Made by a program: the position numbers and the translations under genes. This document shows positions 26,625 to 35,534 of a stretch of DNA of 64,000 nucleotides, piece after piece (within the stretch, counting starts at the first letter, position 1; every line of letters begins with the position of its first letter). This DNA is from Erythrobacter aureus (GTDB taxonomy: Bacteria > Pseudomonadota > Alphaproteobacteria > Sphingomonadales > Sphingomonadaceae), in assembly GCF_003355455.1 (NCBI RefSeq), contig NZ_CP031357.1:2148501-2212500 (forward strand), written 5' to 3'. The notes below the pieces were generated by a model. That model worked only from the letters and a program-made list of their open reading frames with translations. It had not been told where the DNA came from and searched no databases.

Positions 26625-27868
26625 TGACTCTCTCCCTGTTTCACCAGCGTGACCTGGTGGACGTCGATCCCGCCCCCGCGGAACCCGCCTTCGCAATACA
26701 TCAGATAATAGCGCCACAGATCGCCGAAGCGCGTGTCGAAACCCTGCGGCAGGCGGCCTTTGCGTTCGGCCGCATCGAAATTCTCGCGCCAGCATTTCAG
26801 CGTTTCGGCATAGTCGAGGCCGAAATCGTGCTGATCCTGCCAGGCAAGCCCACGTTCCTCGGCCAGGCGGCGGAACTCGCTGGTGCGGATCAGCAACCCA
26901 CCCGGAAAGATATAGGCCTGAATGAAATCGGCGCTTTTTGCGTAGGCTTCGAACAGATCGTCGCGCATGGAAATATACTGAATTGCCGCGCGCCCACCGG
27001 GTTTGAGGTTGCGCGCGATACAATCCATGAAAGTCGGCCAGTATTCGCGCCCCAGCGCCTCGACCATCTCGACGCTGGCAATGGCATCGTATTGGCCCGC
27101 CGTGTCGCGATAATCCTGCTTGCGGAAATCGACCCCCGGATGGCGCTCGCGCGCCCAGGCGAGCTGGGCGTCGGAAAGACTGATTGCCGTGGCAGTAATC
27201 CCTCGCGAGGACAGCATGGCGGCCAATCCGCCCCAGCCGCAGCCGATTTCCAGAACATTGGCGGGCTTGCCGAGCCGCGCGGCCAGAGCATCCCATTTGC
27301 GCCGCTGCGCGGCTTCGAGGCCATCATCGGCGACATCGAGGGCCGACGAATAGGTCATCGTGGGATCGAGCCAGGCCGCGTAGAAATCATTGCCGAGATC
27401 GTAATGCGCGGCGATGTTCTTTTGCGCGCCCGCATGGGTGTTGCGATTGAGCCAGTGCGCGAAACGCGCCGCGAGACGAAATGGCCCACGCGCACGGCCG
27501 GTGTCGCCCAATTCACTGCCGTTCGCCATGAACAGCGCGAACAGCGGGACCGGGTCGGGACTGGCCCATTCGCCCGCCTCCCAAGCCTGATACCAGCCGA
27601 TCGATCCATTGGTGGCGAGGCGGAGCAGCGCGCTCCAGCTCCGCAATTCAACCGTGCATTCGAAGCCCGGCGAACGCCCGCCAAGCGTTCTTCGACCGCC
27701 ATCGGGCAAAATGGCATGGATCGCGCCCGTAGCCAGCGCCGCGTCGATCCGGTCGAGGATCTTGTCGAAACCGGGTGCGATCAGCCGCGCGAACATGCCG
27801 GGCTTGCGCGCGAAGCTCTTCGCTCCGTCGAGAAGGTCGCGTCCGCGCTGGCTTGTCCGCATCTCCAT
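26621..27868 (-). CDS. cyclopropane-fatty-acyl-phospholipid synthase family protein
   Basis: This SAM-dependent methyltransferase adds a methylene to unsaturated membrane acyl chains. NIAAHYDLGNDFYAAWLDPT (about residues 150-170), SAM motif VLEIGCGWGGLA, SVEMVEALGREYW and FIQAYIFPGG are all standard. I chose ATG 27868 (415 residues); a TTG 36 nt upstream is also open, and an ATG two codons downstream has AGGGGG at better spacing. It overlaps the serine hydrolase gene downstream and follows photolyase by 41 nt. Confidence 0.9.
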   Translation of the reverse strand: MEMRTSQRGRDLLDGAKSFARKPGMFARLIAPGFDKILDRIDAALATGAIHAILPDGGRRTLGGRSPGFECTVELRSWSALLRLATNGSIGWYQAWEAGEWASPDPVPLFALFMANGSELGDTGRARGPFRLAARFAHWLNRNTHAGAQKNIAAHYDLGNDFYAAWLDPTMTYSSALDVADDGLEAAQRRKWDALAARLGKPANVLEIGCGWGGLAAMLSSRGITATAISLSDAQLAWARERHPGVDFRKQDYRDTAGQYDAIASVEMVEALGREYWPTFMDCIARNLKPGGRAAIQYISMRDDLFEAYAKSADFIQAYIFPGGLLIRTSEFRRLAEERGLAWQDQHDFGLDYAETLKCWRENFDAAERKGRLPQGFDTRFGDLWRYYLMYCEGGFRGGGIDVHQVTLVKQGESQ

Positions 27869-27909
27869 CCCCCTGCCTATGGCCCGCCGGGAAAGAGGCG
27901 ACAAGTCCG

Positions 27910-29316
27910 CTACGGTTTGCTGGCCCTGTAAGCCTCCAGCGCCCGTTCGCGCGCTTCCTTGTGGCCGATCATCTTGGCCGGATAGTCGCCGCGCTTCTCA
28001 TCGGGCGGATCGTGGATTTCGCTGTCGCCCAGTTCGGCAAGTTCGGGAACATATTCGCGGATATAGCCCGCCGCATCGAACTTCTCGCTCTGGGTCAGCG
28101 GCGCCATGATCCGGCTGAACATATTGCTGTCGACGCCGGTCCCGCTGATCCACTGCCAGTTGACGCCGTTATTGCCGTAATCGGCATCGACAAGGCAATC
28201 CCAGTACCATTGCTCGCCGAAGCGCCAGTCGATCAGCAGGTGTTTGACGAGGAAGCTCGCGCAGATCATCCGCACGCGGTTGTGCATCCAGCCGGTCTGC
28301 CAAAGCTGGCGCATCCCGGCATCGACGATGGGGTAGCCGGTCATGCCCTTCTGCCAGCATTCGAGGTCTTCGCGGATCAGGTGCCCCGCATTGGGGTTCC
28401 GCCACAGTGTCCGCTCGTCATAGTCGCGATAGCTCTCGCGCGGGTATTCGGGGAACTGGTCGATCACGTTCTGCGCATAATCGCGCCAAATCACTTCCTT
28501 GGCATAGGTCTTCCAGCCGTCGGAACGTTTGTCCTTGAGCTTGTGCCACACCTGCGCGGGGCTGATTTCGCCCCAATGCAGATGCGGGGACAGGCGCGAG
28601 GTGATGTCGTCCGAGGGCAGGTTGCGGCCCTCGTCATAGTCCGCCACTTCATCCGTCCACCAGCCCAGCCGGTCATGCGCGGCCGCTTCGCCGAAGTGCC
28701 AGAAGCCGCGGATTCCGCCTGCCCAGTCGGGCTTGCTCGGGAGCAGGCCCCAATCGCCCAGATCGTCGCTTTCGGGCCAGCTTTCGGGCGAATGGATCGT
28801 CTCAGGCTCGGGCAGTGGGTCGCGCGGGGGCATGACCTCGAGCATGGCCTTCGAAAACGGGGTGTAGATCTTGTAGGGATCGCCCGATCCGGTCGTCACA
28901 CTGCCGGGCGGGAGCAGGTAATTGCCATCGTAAAGGCATAGCCTGCGGTCCTCGCCCCCGAGATCGTGCAGAGCATCGCGCAGTTCGTCCTCGGCTTCTT
29001 TCCACCACGGCTCATAATGACGGATGGCATGGATGCAGCTGGCACCCACCTCGTCGGCGATGGATGCGAGAATCTGCGGCGCATCGCCCTTCCGCAGGAC
29101 GATCTGCGAGCGGCGGCGGCCCAGTGACTTGCCGAGACTATCGAGCGAATGATGCAGCCACACCCGGCTCGCCCCGCCATAGGCGTGATCGCCCGCGCGC
29201 TCGTCATCAAGGATATAGACCGGGATGACGGGACCGGCCTGCGCGGCGGCATGAAGCGCGGGTTGATCCGCCATGCGCAGATCGCGCCGCAGCCAGACGA
29301 TTTGGGGTTCGGACAT
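27910..29316 (-). CDS. phr: deoxyribodipyrimidine photo-lyase
   Basis: The 468-residue protein is a class I cyclobutane pyrimidine dimer photolyase. The N-terminal Rossmann-like antenna domain begins PQIVWLRRDLRMADQPAL. The C-terminal FAD domain contains RLSPHLHWGEISPAQVW, WQKGMTGYPIVDAGMRQLWQTGWMHNR and DYGNNGVNWQWISGTGVD, the classic flavin and DNA-binding motifs. It repairs UV dimers using blue light, which fits a surface-water or illuminated habitat. A GC-rich palindrome directly precedes the gene. Confidence 0.97.
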   Translation of the reverse strand: MSEPQIVWLRRDLRMADQPALHAAAQAGPVIPVYILDDERAGDHAYGGASRVWLHHSLDSLGKSLGRRRSQIVLRKGDAPQILASIADEVGASCIHAIRHYEPWWKEAEDELRDALHDLGGEDRRLCLYDGNYLLPPGSVTTGSGDPYKIYTPFSKAMLEVMPPRDPLPEPETIHSPESWPESDDLGDWGLLPSKPDWAGGIRGFWHFGEAAAHDRLGWWTDEVADYDEGRNLPSDDITSRLSPHLHWGEISPAQVWHKLKDKRSDGWKTYAKEVIWRDYAQNVIDQFPEYPRESYRDYDERTLWRNPNAGHLIREDLECWQKGMTGYPIVDAGMRQLWQTGWMHNRVRMICASFLVKHLLIDWRFGEQWYWDCLVDADYGNNGVNWQWISGTGVDSNMFSRIMAPLTQSEKFDAAGYIREYVPELAELGDSEIHDPPDEKRGDYPAKMIGHKEARERALEAYRASKP

Positions 29317-29328
29317 TGCCTCGACTTT

Positions 29329-29421
29329 CCCCTCCCCTCAAGGGGGAGGCCGGGTGGGGGTGTACGGCGCTGGCAGCACGTGTCGAACACCCACCCCCAG
29401 CCCCTCCCTCAAGGGAGGGGA
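29329..29421. repeat. 93-nt GC-rich palindromic repeat
   Basis: The element reads CCCCTCCCCTCAAGGGGGAG at the left and CCCTCCCTCAAGGGAGGGG at the right, each a small hairpin. Between them GGGTGGGGGTGT is mirrored by ACACCCACCCCCAG, so the whole folds as one long stem. It fills the gap between the photolyase start and the YdjM-like stop. No second copy was seen in this window. Similar CTCCC/GGGAG palindromes are common in sphingomonad genomes. Confidence 0.75.
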
Positions 29422-29440
29422 GCTTGGATCTCGAACGAGC

Positions 29441-30409
29441 CTAATTGGCGGGAAGTTCCTCGCACTTCACATCGGGCAGCGCGACGGAGAAGCGGTCGCG
29501 CGCACGCGGATCGTAGAAACGGGCATCGCGCAGGATCACCGAACCATCCGGCGCACGTTCGGCGAAAGGTGCGCGTGACCAGAAGAGGAAGGCTTCCAGC
29601 TCCTTTCCCGGGACGGCCTGCTCAACAGCGGCATCCAAGTTGCAGGTGGTTTCACCCAGTGGCCGCATTTCGCCATTTGCATGGTTATCTGCAGGGTAGA
29701 TAAACTCATGCCAGCCCGCGCTGGGTCCGTACACCAGCACTTCCCGATCCCAGAACAATAATGGCAAAGGGCTAGCAATGACCTGCTCTTCGACCAAACC
29801 AACACCGAGAAACCAGTTCTCGAATGCGCGCTCTGCTCTGGCAGTAATCGCCCCGTTCAGCCCGATATACACCAGCGCCACCATGATCGCCAGGCGCGCC
29901 GGCCGCTTCCACTCCCCGCCCCGCTTCTCACGCCTCAGCGAGAACCACGTCGCGAAGCCCAGCAGCGCCCAGAGCCAGACATCGATGATGAACAGCGTGT
30001 CGCCATAGAACCAGCGGCTCGAGAACGGCTCGAGCAGGCGAATGCCATAGACGTTGAGCCAGTCGAGCGCCGGGTGGGTCAGGCAGGCGATAAAGCTCAG
30101 CAAATAGAGCCAGTTGAAATTGACCGGCAGCCTCTCTTTCGGCCGTGTGCCGCGCTTCGCCTGCCAGCGGTCGAAGCCATAGAGCAGGCCCGCCAGCACC
30201 AGCGGCAGCAGCAGCCAGGCGATCGGTCCATGCGTGATCCCGCGCCGGAAACCGAGATGTTCCACGCCATCGAGCCAGAAGAAACACGCCGCATCCACAT
30301 CGGGCAGATTCGCCCCGATGATCAGCGCGGGCATGGCAAGCCCGGTCTTCTTCTTCAGCCCCGCCTGCCCGATCAGCGCGCCAACGAGGGAATGGGTGAG
30401 GTTATCCAT
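29441..30409 (-). CDS. YdjM-like membrane-bound metal-dependent hydrolase
   Basis: This 322-residue inner-membrane protein of the YdjM (LexA-binding, Pfam DUF457-type) family has the N-terminal MDNLTHSLVGALIGQAG, the ANLPDVDA motif and GITHGPI, whose His and Asp residues form the proposed metal site. At least four transmembrane helices follow, then a soluble C-terminal region from about residue 190. The family's biochemical role is not settled. The start is 9 nt from the inverted-repeat unit at 30419. Confidence 0.85.
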   Translation of the reverse strand: MDNLTHSLVGALIGQAGLKKKTGLAMPALIIGANLPDVDAACFFWLDGVEHLGFRRGITHGPIAWLLLPLVLAGLLYGFDRWQAKRGTRPKERLPVNFNWLYLLSFIACLTHPALDWLNVYGIRLLEPFSSRWFYGDTLFIIDVWLWALLGFATWFSLRREKRGGEWKRPARLAIMVALVYIGLNGAITARAERAFENWFLGVGLVEEQVIASPLPLLFWDREVLVYGPSAGWHEFIYPADNHANGEMRPLGETTCNLDAAVEQAVPGKELEAFLFWSRAPFAERAPDGSVILRDARFYDPRARDRFSVALPDVKCEELPAN

Positions 30410-30418
30410 CGGGTTTTC

Positions 30419-30857
30419 TCACGCGAAGGCGCAAAGGCGCTAAGAAGGATGGTTGTTCACGACGCGCTGGACGCCTTGTTTGAAGGTTTCCTGCCCAAAG
30501 TTCATCAGCAGGCCCAGGGATCGGTTCGAAAGGCGAAGGTAGGTGAGCAATTGCTTGGGGTATAGAGCGCTGTCGCGCTCGGTTGATTTCAGCTCAATCA
30601 CCAGCCTGTCCTCGACAAGCAGATCGATCCTGAATGCGTTGTCGACGACAACGCCCTTGTATTTGATCGGAAGTGGAACTTGGCGCGCAACCGAAAGCCC
30701 ACGCTCGCGCAAGCTTTCAGCCAGGAGGACTGCGTAAACCGATTCCAACAATCCCGGACCAAGATCCTTGTGCAACTTGAACCCGCAATCGACAGCGATA
30801 CTTGCCAGTTCTTCGATCTTCACGCTGTCCCCTTCGCGCCTTTGCGCCTTCGCGTGA
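30419..30857. mobile_element. inverted-repeat-bounded unit carrying one GxxExxY gene
   Basis: A perfect 22-nt inverted repeat bounds this 439-nt segment. The left copy (30419-30440) starts TCACGCGAAGGCGCAAAGG; the right copy (30836-30857) is its exact reverse complement. The gene inside fills the unit: its stop codon begins at the last base of the left repeat, and its GTG lies 12 nt inside the right one. The compactness and the identical ends suggest a unit that moved as a whole. Mobility is an inference; no target-site duplication was identified. Confidence 0.6.
30440..30823 (-). CDS. GxxExxY protein (PD-(D/E)XK nuclease-like)
   Basis: From GTG 30823 with AAGGGG upstream, the protein has 127 residues, the family's usual size. 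GPGLLESVY contains the naming motif (Gly24, Glu27, Tyr30). AFRIDLLVEDRLVIELKS supplies Asp67, Glu77 and Lys79, the D...ExK core of the PD-(D/E)XK nuclease fold, and PKQLLTYLRLS resembles the following conserved helix. The family has no assigned function. A longer start would translate the inverted repeat itself (as HAKAQRR), a common misannotation in this family. Confidence 0.88.
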   Translation of the reverse strand: MKIEELASIAVDCGFKLHKDLGPGLLESVYAVLLAESLRERGLSVARQVPLPIKYKGVVVDNAFRIDLLVEDRLVIELKSTERDSALYPKQLLTYLRLSNRSLGLLMNFGQETFKQGVQRVVNNHPS

Positions 30858-30866
30858 ACCTCGATA

Positions 30867-31901
30867 TCAGACCGGATCCTGCGCCGTGCCGCTGACGGTC
30901 CAGGTCTGCCCCTTGCCAAGCAGTTTGGCGAGGTTGGCATCCTTGCCCTCGCTCGCCTTCTTGCGTTCGGCGATTACCGCGTCCTCGAAAGTCGGACGCG
31001 GATCGTCGTAAAGCACGCCCAGCGCCATCGGAAACGGGCCGAAGGGCATTTCGACCAGCATGTGAGCGATCGAGCGGTTGGTGACATCGTGAACGATTAC
31101 GCCCGCGCTTTCCCAATCGCCGTCGATTACATCAACGACCTCGAGACACAGCTTCTCGCGGTTGAGCATGATGCCCTTCGTGTCCTTGGCGAACAGCATG
31201 GGCTTGCCGTTTTCGAGCCAGAGCTGCTGATCCTCCGCACCCTTGGGCGCGGCGAAATCGTGGAACACGTCCTTGTTGTAGACGATGCAGTTCTGGAAAA
31301 TCTCGATGAAAGCCGCGCCCTGATGCGCATGGGCGGCCTTGAGCACGTCGGGCAGATGCTTCGACACGTCGAAGCCGCGCCCGACGAAGCGCGCGCCCGC
31401 ACCCAGCGCGAAGGCTGCCGGGCGTGCCGGATGATCGTAGCTGCCGATCGGGGTCGAAGGCGACTTGGTGCCCTCGCGGCTGGTCGGCGAGGCCTGACCC
31501 TTGGTAAGGCCGTAGATCTCGTTGTTGAAAAGCATGATCTGCATGTTCACGTTCCTGCGAAGAACGTGCATCAAGTGGTTGCCACCAATGGATAATCCGT
31601 CACCATCGCCGGTCACCAGCCAGATATCGAGATCGGGGTTGGCCAGCTTCGCGCCGGTCGCAAAGGCAGGCGCACGGCCATGGATGGTGTGGAAGCCGTA
31701 GCTTTCGACATAGTAGGGGAAGCGGCTCGAACAGCCGATGCCGGATATGAACACCGTGTTCTTCGGGTCGGCCCCAAGCTGCGGCAGCGTGCGCTGCACG
31801 GCCTTGAGAATGGCGTAATCCCCGCAACCCGGACACCAGCGAACCTCCTGGTCGGTTTCCCAGTCCTTGAGCGTGGTTTCGATCTTAACGGGTGCGTTCA
31901 T
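30867..31901 (-). CDS. korB: 2-oxoacid:ferredoxin oxidoreductase, beta subunit
   Basis: The 344-residue subunit carries thiamine diphosphate. WCPGCGDYAILKA at about residues 22-34 and the ThDP motif TGDGDGLSIGGNHL (about 107-120) with NNEIYGLTKGQ are diagnostic. With the alpha subunit it oxidises 2-oxoglutarate (or another 2-oxoacid) to acyl-CoA, reducing ferredoxin. It overlaps korA as ATGA. Its C terminus lies 9 nt from the inverted-repeat unit. Confidence 0.93.
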   Translation of the reverse strand: MNAPVKIETTLKDWETDQEVRWCPGCGDYAILKAVQRTLPQLGADPKNTVFISGIGCSSRFPYYVESYGFHTIHGRAPAFATGAKLANPDLDIWLVTGDGDGLSIGGNHLMHVLRRNVNMQIMLFNNEIYGLTKGQASPTSREGTKSPSTPIGSYDHPARPAAFALGAGARFVGRGFDVSKHLPDVLKAAHAHQGAAFIEIFQNCIVYNKDVFHDFAAPKGAEDQQLWLENGKPMLFAKDTKGIMLNREKLCLEVVDVIDGDWESAGVIVHDVTNRSIAHMLVEMPFGPFPMALGVLYDDPRPTFEDAVIAERKKASEGKDANLAKLLGKGQTWTVSGTAQDPV

Positions 31902-33850
31902 TTTGCACCTCCTTCAGTGCTCGGAAGCTGCTGGTCGTTGGCGGGGACCTGCCCACCGGTATTGCCTGCCACGCCGTCGAAATACTTGCCGATCGCCTCT
32001 TCGAGTTCGGCAATCTGGAATGGCTGCCCGCTGGTTTTGGTCAGCGGCTGGGCGTCCACAAGGAACTGATCGCGCAGCACGGTCTTGAACTGGCCGGTAT
32101 TCATTTCGGGCACGAGGACATGGTCGAAGCCTTTGAGCAGGTCTCCGAGGTTCTTCGGCATCGGCCAGATATGGCGCACATGGATATGGCTGACATCGAG
32201 CCCCTCGCGGATCGCATTGTCGACCGCGCGGTGGATCGGGCCATAGGTGCTGCCCCAGCCGACCACCGCCAGCTTGCCCGAGGTCTCGCCGAGGCAGACC
32301 TCCTGGTCGGGCACCGCGATACCTTCCACCTTGTTCTTGCGCAGATCGGTCATGCGCTGGTGGTTGTCGGGCGAATAATCGATATTGCCGGTCAGCTCGT
32401 GCTTCTCGATCCCGCCGATGCGGTGCATCAGGCCGGGCGTGCCGGGCTTGACCCAGGGGCGCGCGCCCTTCGCATCGCGCTTGTAGGGCAGGAAGGTCTC
32501 GTCGCCGCCCTCATCGACAGCGTTCGGCCGGTCGAGGAACCTGGCCGGGAACGGCGTGAAGTCGGCCGGGTCGGGCACCTTCCACGGTTCGGCAGCATTG
32601 GCGATATAGCCATCGGTCAGCAGCATGACGGGGGTCATGTATTCGACCGCGATCCGGCACGCCTCGATCGCCACTTCGAAGGCATCGGACGGGCTGCTCG
32701 CCGCGATCACCGGCATGGGCGCATCGCCATTGCGGCCATAGACCGCCTGGTAGAGATCGCTCTGCTCGGTCTTGGTCGGCAAGCCGGTCGAGGGGCCGCC
32801 ACGCTGCGAATTGACGATCACCAGCGGCAGCTCGGTCATGATGCCGAGGCCGATGGCTTCGGTCTTGAGCGCAATGCCGGGACCGGATGAGGACGTGACC
32901 CCCAACTGGCCCGCATAGCTCGCCCCGATGGCGGCGCAGACCGCGGCAATCTCGTCTTCCGCCTGGAAGGTGGTGACGCCGAATTCCTTCAAGCGCGCGA
33001 GGTGGTGGAGGATGGCCGAAGCGGGTGTGATCGGATAGCCGCCGAAGAACATCGGCAATTCGGCCAGTTGCGCCCCCGCGACGAGGCCGAGGCTGACCGC
33101 TTCGGCTCCGGTGACGGTGCGATAGAGGCCCGGCGCGCTTGGCACCGGATCGACATGGAGCTGCTTCAGCGGCCCGGCCAGTTCGGCGGTCTCGCCATAG
33201 GCATGGCCCGCATCGAGCGCGGCAATATTGGCGTCGGCGATATCGGGCTTGGACTTGAACTTGGCCTTCAGCCAGTCGTGGATCGGCTCGCGCGGACGGT
33301 CGAACATCCACAGCGCCAGGCCCAGCGTCCACATGTTCTTCGAGCGCAGCGCATCCTTGTTGCCAAGGCCGAAGGGCTTGACCGCCTCGATCGTTTTTTC
33401 GCTGATGTCGAAAGCGAGCACGTCGAACTTGGCGAGGCTGTCGTCCTCCAGCGGGTTGGCGTCGTATTTCGCCTTGTCGAGGTTGCGCTTTGTGAAGGCG
33501 CCGGTGTCGGCGATGATCAGCCCGCCGGGCTTCAATGCGGCGAGGTTCACCTTGAGCGCCGCCGGGTTCATCGCCACCAACACGTCTGGCGCGTCACCCG
33601 CAGTGTTGATCTCGCGACTGCCGAAATTGATCTGGAAAGCCGATACCCCGAACAACGTGCCCTGCGGCGCGCGGATTTCTGCCGGAAAGTCGGGGAAGGT
33701 CGCCAGATCGTTGCCGGCCAGCGCGGTCGACAAGGTGAACTGCCCCCCGGTGAGTTGCATCCCGTCGCCGGAGTCGCCGGCGAAGCGCACGACGACGCTT
33801 TCGGGAGTTGCGGGGAGGCCGTTTTCCGGCGCGGTGGCGGCTGTTGCCAT
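31898..33850 (-). CDS. korA: 2-oxoacid:ferredoxin oxidoreductase, fused gamma-alpha subunit
   Basis: Starting at ATG 33850 the protein has 650 residues. The N-terminal gamma domain opens VVVRFAGDSGDGMQLTGGQF. The alpha (pyrimidine-binding) domain has MFFGGYPITPASAILHHLA and FQAEDEIAAVCAAIGASYAG, and LVIVNSQRGGPSTGLPTK is the substrate-site stretch. The C-terminal transketolase-like part includes VVGWGSTYGPIHRAV. This two-subunit form is the KorAB type, most often 2-oxoglutarate specific, but the substrate is inferred. A frame extended to 34273 would overlap the divergent esterase. Confidence 0.93.
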   Translation of the reverse strand: MATAATAPENGLPATPESVVVRFAGDSGDGMQLTGGQFTLSTALAGNDLATFPDFPAEIRAPQGTLFGVSAFQINFGSREINTAGDAPDVLVAMNPAALKVNLAALKPGGLIIADTGAFTKRNLDKAKYDANPLEDDSLAKFDVLAFDISEKTIEAVKPFGLGNKDALRSKNMWTLGLALWMFDRPREPIHDWLKAKFKSKPDIADANIAALDAGHAYGETAELAGPLKQLHVDPVPSAPGLYRTVTGAEAVSLGLVAGAQLAELPMFFGGYPITPASAILHHLARLKEFGVTTFQAEDEIAAVCAAIGASYAGQLGVTSSSGPGIALKTEAIGLGIMTELPLVIVNSQRGGPSTGLPTKTEQSDLYQAVYGRNGDAPMPVIAASSPSDAFEVAIEACRIAVEYMTPVMLLTDGYIANAAEPWKVPDPADFTPFPARFLDRPNAVDEGGDETFLPYKRDAKGARPWVKPGTPGLMHRIGGIEKHELTGNIDYSPDNHQRMTDLRKNKVEGIAVPDQEVCLGETSGKLAVVGWGSTYGPIHRAVDNAIREGLDVSHIHVRHIWPMPKNLGDLLKGFDHVLVPEMNTGQFKTVLRDQFLVDAQPLTKTSGQPFQIAELEEAIGKYFDGVAGNTGGQVPANDQQLPSTEGGAK

Positions 33851-34023
33851 CCGTGAATTCCTTGTCTGCGCCGTCTCTCTCGGCGCCGTTTCCAATGGGA
33901 AGCGCCACCTAAGCCGCGCCCCATCCTCTCGCAATGAAGTTTCTCTGCTAGGCCAAAAAAGCCGCATGGAAAAGCACTGCAAACACGGTAAGTATCGAAA
34001 AGCAACGAATTTGGAGAGAGACG

Positions 34024-34974
34024 ATGGCCGATACCGAACATTATGTACGCGACGATGTGCGCGGATTCCTCGATATGCTCGAAGCCATGGGCGGCAAGGG
34101 AGTCGAAGAAGTCGGCGCGAAGGAAGGCCGTCAGCAGATGCGGATGGTCGGCGCGGTCGCCGAAGCCGAGCCGCGCGCCATGGCCGTGCAGAAGGACCTG
34201 ACGTGCCCTGGCCCGTCCGGTCCGATCCCGATCCGGTTCTACGATGTGAAGGCCGAGCGTGGCCCCTCCCCATGTGTGCTGTTCCTCCATGGCGGGGGGT
34301 TCGTGATCGGCGATCTCGAAGTCTACAACGCGCTGTGCACCGAGATTTCGCATCATCTCGACCTACCGGTGGTTTCGGTCGATTATCGTCTCGCGCCGGA
34401 ACATCCCTTCCCCGCCGCGCCCGACGATTGCGAGGCCGCCGCGCGCTGGGTCGCCTCGTCGCCGGGGGAACTGGAGCGCGAGATCACCGGCCTCGTCATC
34501 ACCGGCGACAGCGCGGGCGGCAATCTCACCATCGTCACCACCAACCAGCTGATGAACGATCCGGCGGAAGTGCCGGTGATCGTGCAAGCGCCGATCTATC
34601 CGGTCGCTTCCGACGTCACCCAGCATTCCAGCCTGGCGATGTTCGCCGAGGGATTTCTGCTGACCGGCGCCGCGATGGCATGGTTCACCGATCAGTATGG
34701 CGGCGATTCGAGCGATCCGCGCCATACGCCGATGGTCGGCGATTGCTCGAACACCCCGCCGACGGTCGTTTGCACCGCCGGGCTCGATCCGTTGCGCGAT
34801 TCGGGTCGGGAATACGCCGCGCATCTGGTGCAACTCGGCACGGAAGTGGTCTATCTCGAATTCCCCGGCATCATTCATGGCTTTACCACGCTGAGAAAAG
34901 CGATACCGAGCGGCCAGAACGATCTCGAGGCTTTCCTCGATGCGACGAAATTGATGGTGGAGCGATATAGGTGA
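34024..34974 (+). CDS. alpha/beta hydrolase, hormone-sensitive-lipase family
   Basis: This 316-residue esterase has the HSL-family oxyanion motif HGGGF (residues 89-93) and nucleophile elbow GDSAG with Ser163. The Asp in AGLDPLRDSG and the His in IIHGF complete the triad, and VDYRLAPEHPFPAA is the usual family signature. There is no signal peptide, so it is likely a cytosolic short-chain carboxylesterase. The stop overlaps the rppH GTG start (GTGA). Confidence 0.92.
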   Translation: MADTEHYVRDDVRGFLDMLEAMGGKGVEEVGAKEGRQQMRMVGAVAEAEPRAMAVQKDLTCPGPSGPIPIRFYDVKAERGPSPCVLFLHGGGFVIGDLEVYNALCTEISHHLDLPVVSVDYRLAPEHPFPAAPDDCEAAARWVASSPGELEREITGLVITGDSAGGNLTIVTTNQLMNDPAEVPVIVQAPIYPVASDVTQHSSLAMFAEGFLLTGAAMAWFTDQYGGDSSDPRHTPMVGDCSNTPPTVVCTAGLDPLRDSGREYAAHLVQLGTEVVYLEFPGIIHGFTTLRKAIPSGQNDLEAFLDATKLMVERYR

Positions 34975-35447
34975 GCGAAACGCTCGGTTACCGTCCCTGC
35001 GTGGGCGTTATGCTGGTGAATGGCGATGGCAAGGTCTTCGTCGGCCGCCGGATCGACAACAAGGAAGGCGACTGGTGGCAGATGCCGCAGGGCGGCGTCG
35101 ACGAGGGCGAAGACCTCGAGGACGCGGCCCTGCGCGAACTGGCCGAGGAAACCGGCGCGCGGGCGGAGCATGTCACGATTCTCAAGGCGATGGATGAGCC
35201 GGTGCGCTACGACCTGCCCGAGGAGCTGATCGGCAAGCTGTGGGGCGGCAAGTATCGCGGGCAGGAGCAGGTCTGGTATCTCGCGCGCTTTTCGGGCGCG
35301 GATGAGGACATCGATCTCGAAGCGCACAACCCGCCCGAATTCTGCGACTGGAAATGGGCCGAACCCGAGCAGCTTCCCGAGCTGATCGTGCCGTTCAAGA
35401 AGCGGGTCTACCGCGCGGTGGTCGAGGCATTTCGCGAACTGGTCTGA
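34971..35447 (+). CDS. rppH: RNA pyrophosphohydrolase (Nudix)
   Basis: The 158-residue protein removes pyrophosphate from the 5' end of triphosphorylated RNA to start decay. MPQGGVDEGEDLEDAALREL with the following AEETG is a complete Nudix box (about residues 38-60). YRPCVGVMLVNGDGKVFVGRR and the C-terminal VPFKKRVYRAVVEAF match RppH/IalA. The start is a GTG overlapping the esterase stop. Confidence 0.94.
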   Translation: MSETLGYRPCVGVMLVNGDGKVFVGRRIDNKEGDWWQMPQGGVDEGEDLEDAALRELAEETGARAEHVTILKAMDEPVRYDLPEELIGKLWGGKYRGQEQVWYLARFSGADEDIDLEAHNPPEFCDWKWAEPEQLPELIVPFKKRVYRAVVEAFRELV

Positions 35448-35534
35448 ATGCAGGCGTTCCCGAAGGCGGGAGCCCCGGGGCGCTAGTGCAGAATATGCCG
35501 ATGGCAATCCCCGCCCGCTTGGCAGGGGCTCAGA

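Noticed and set aside
30419..30857. The two matching repeats as a minimal CRISPR.
   Set aside because: They are inverted rather than direct, only two, and enclose a full gene, with no cas genes nearby.
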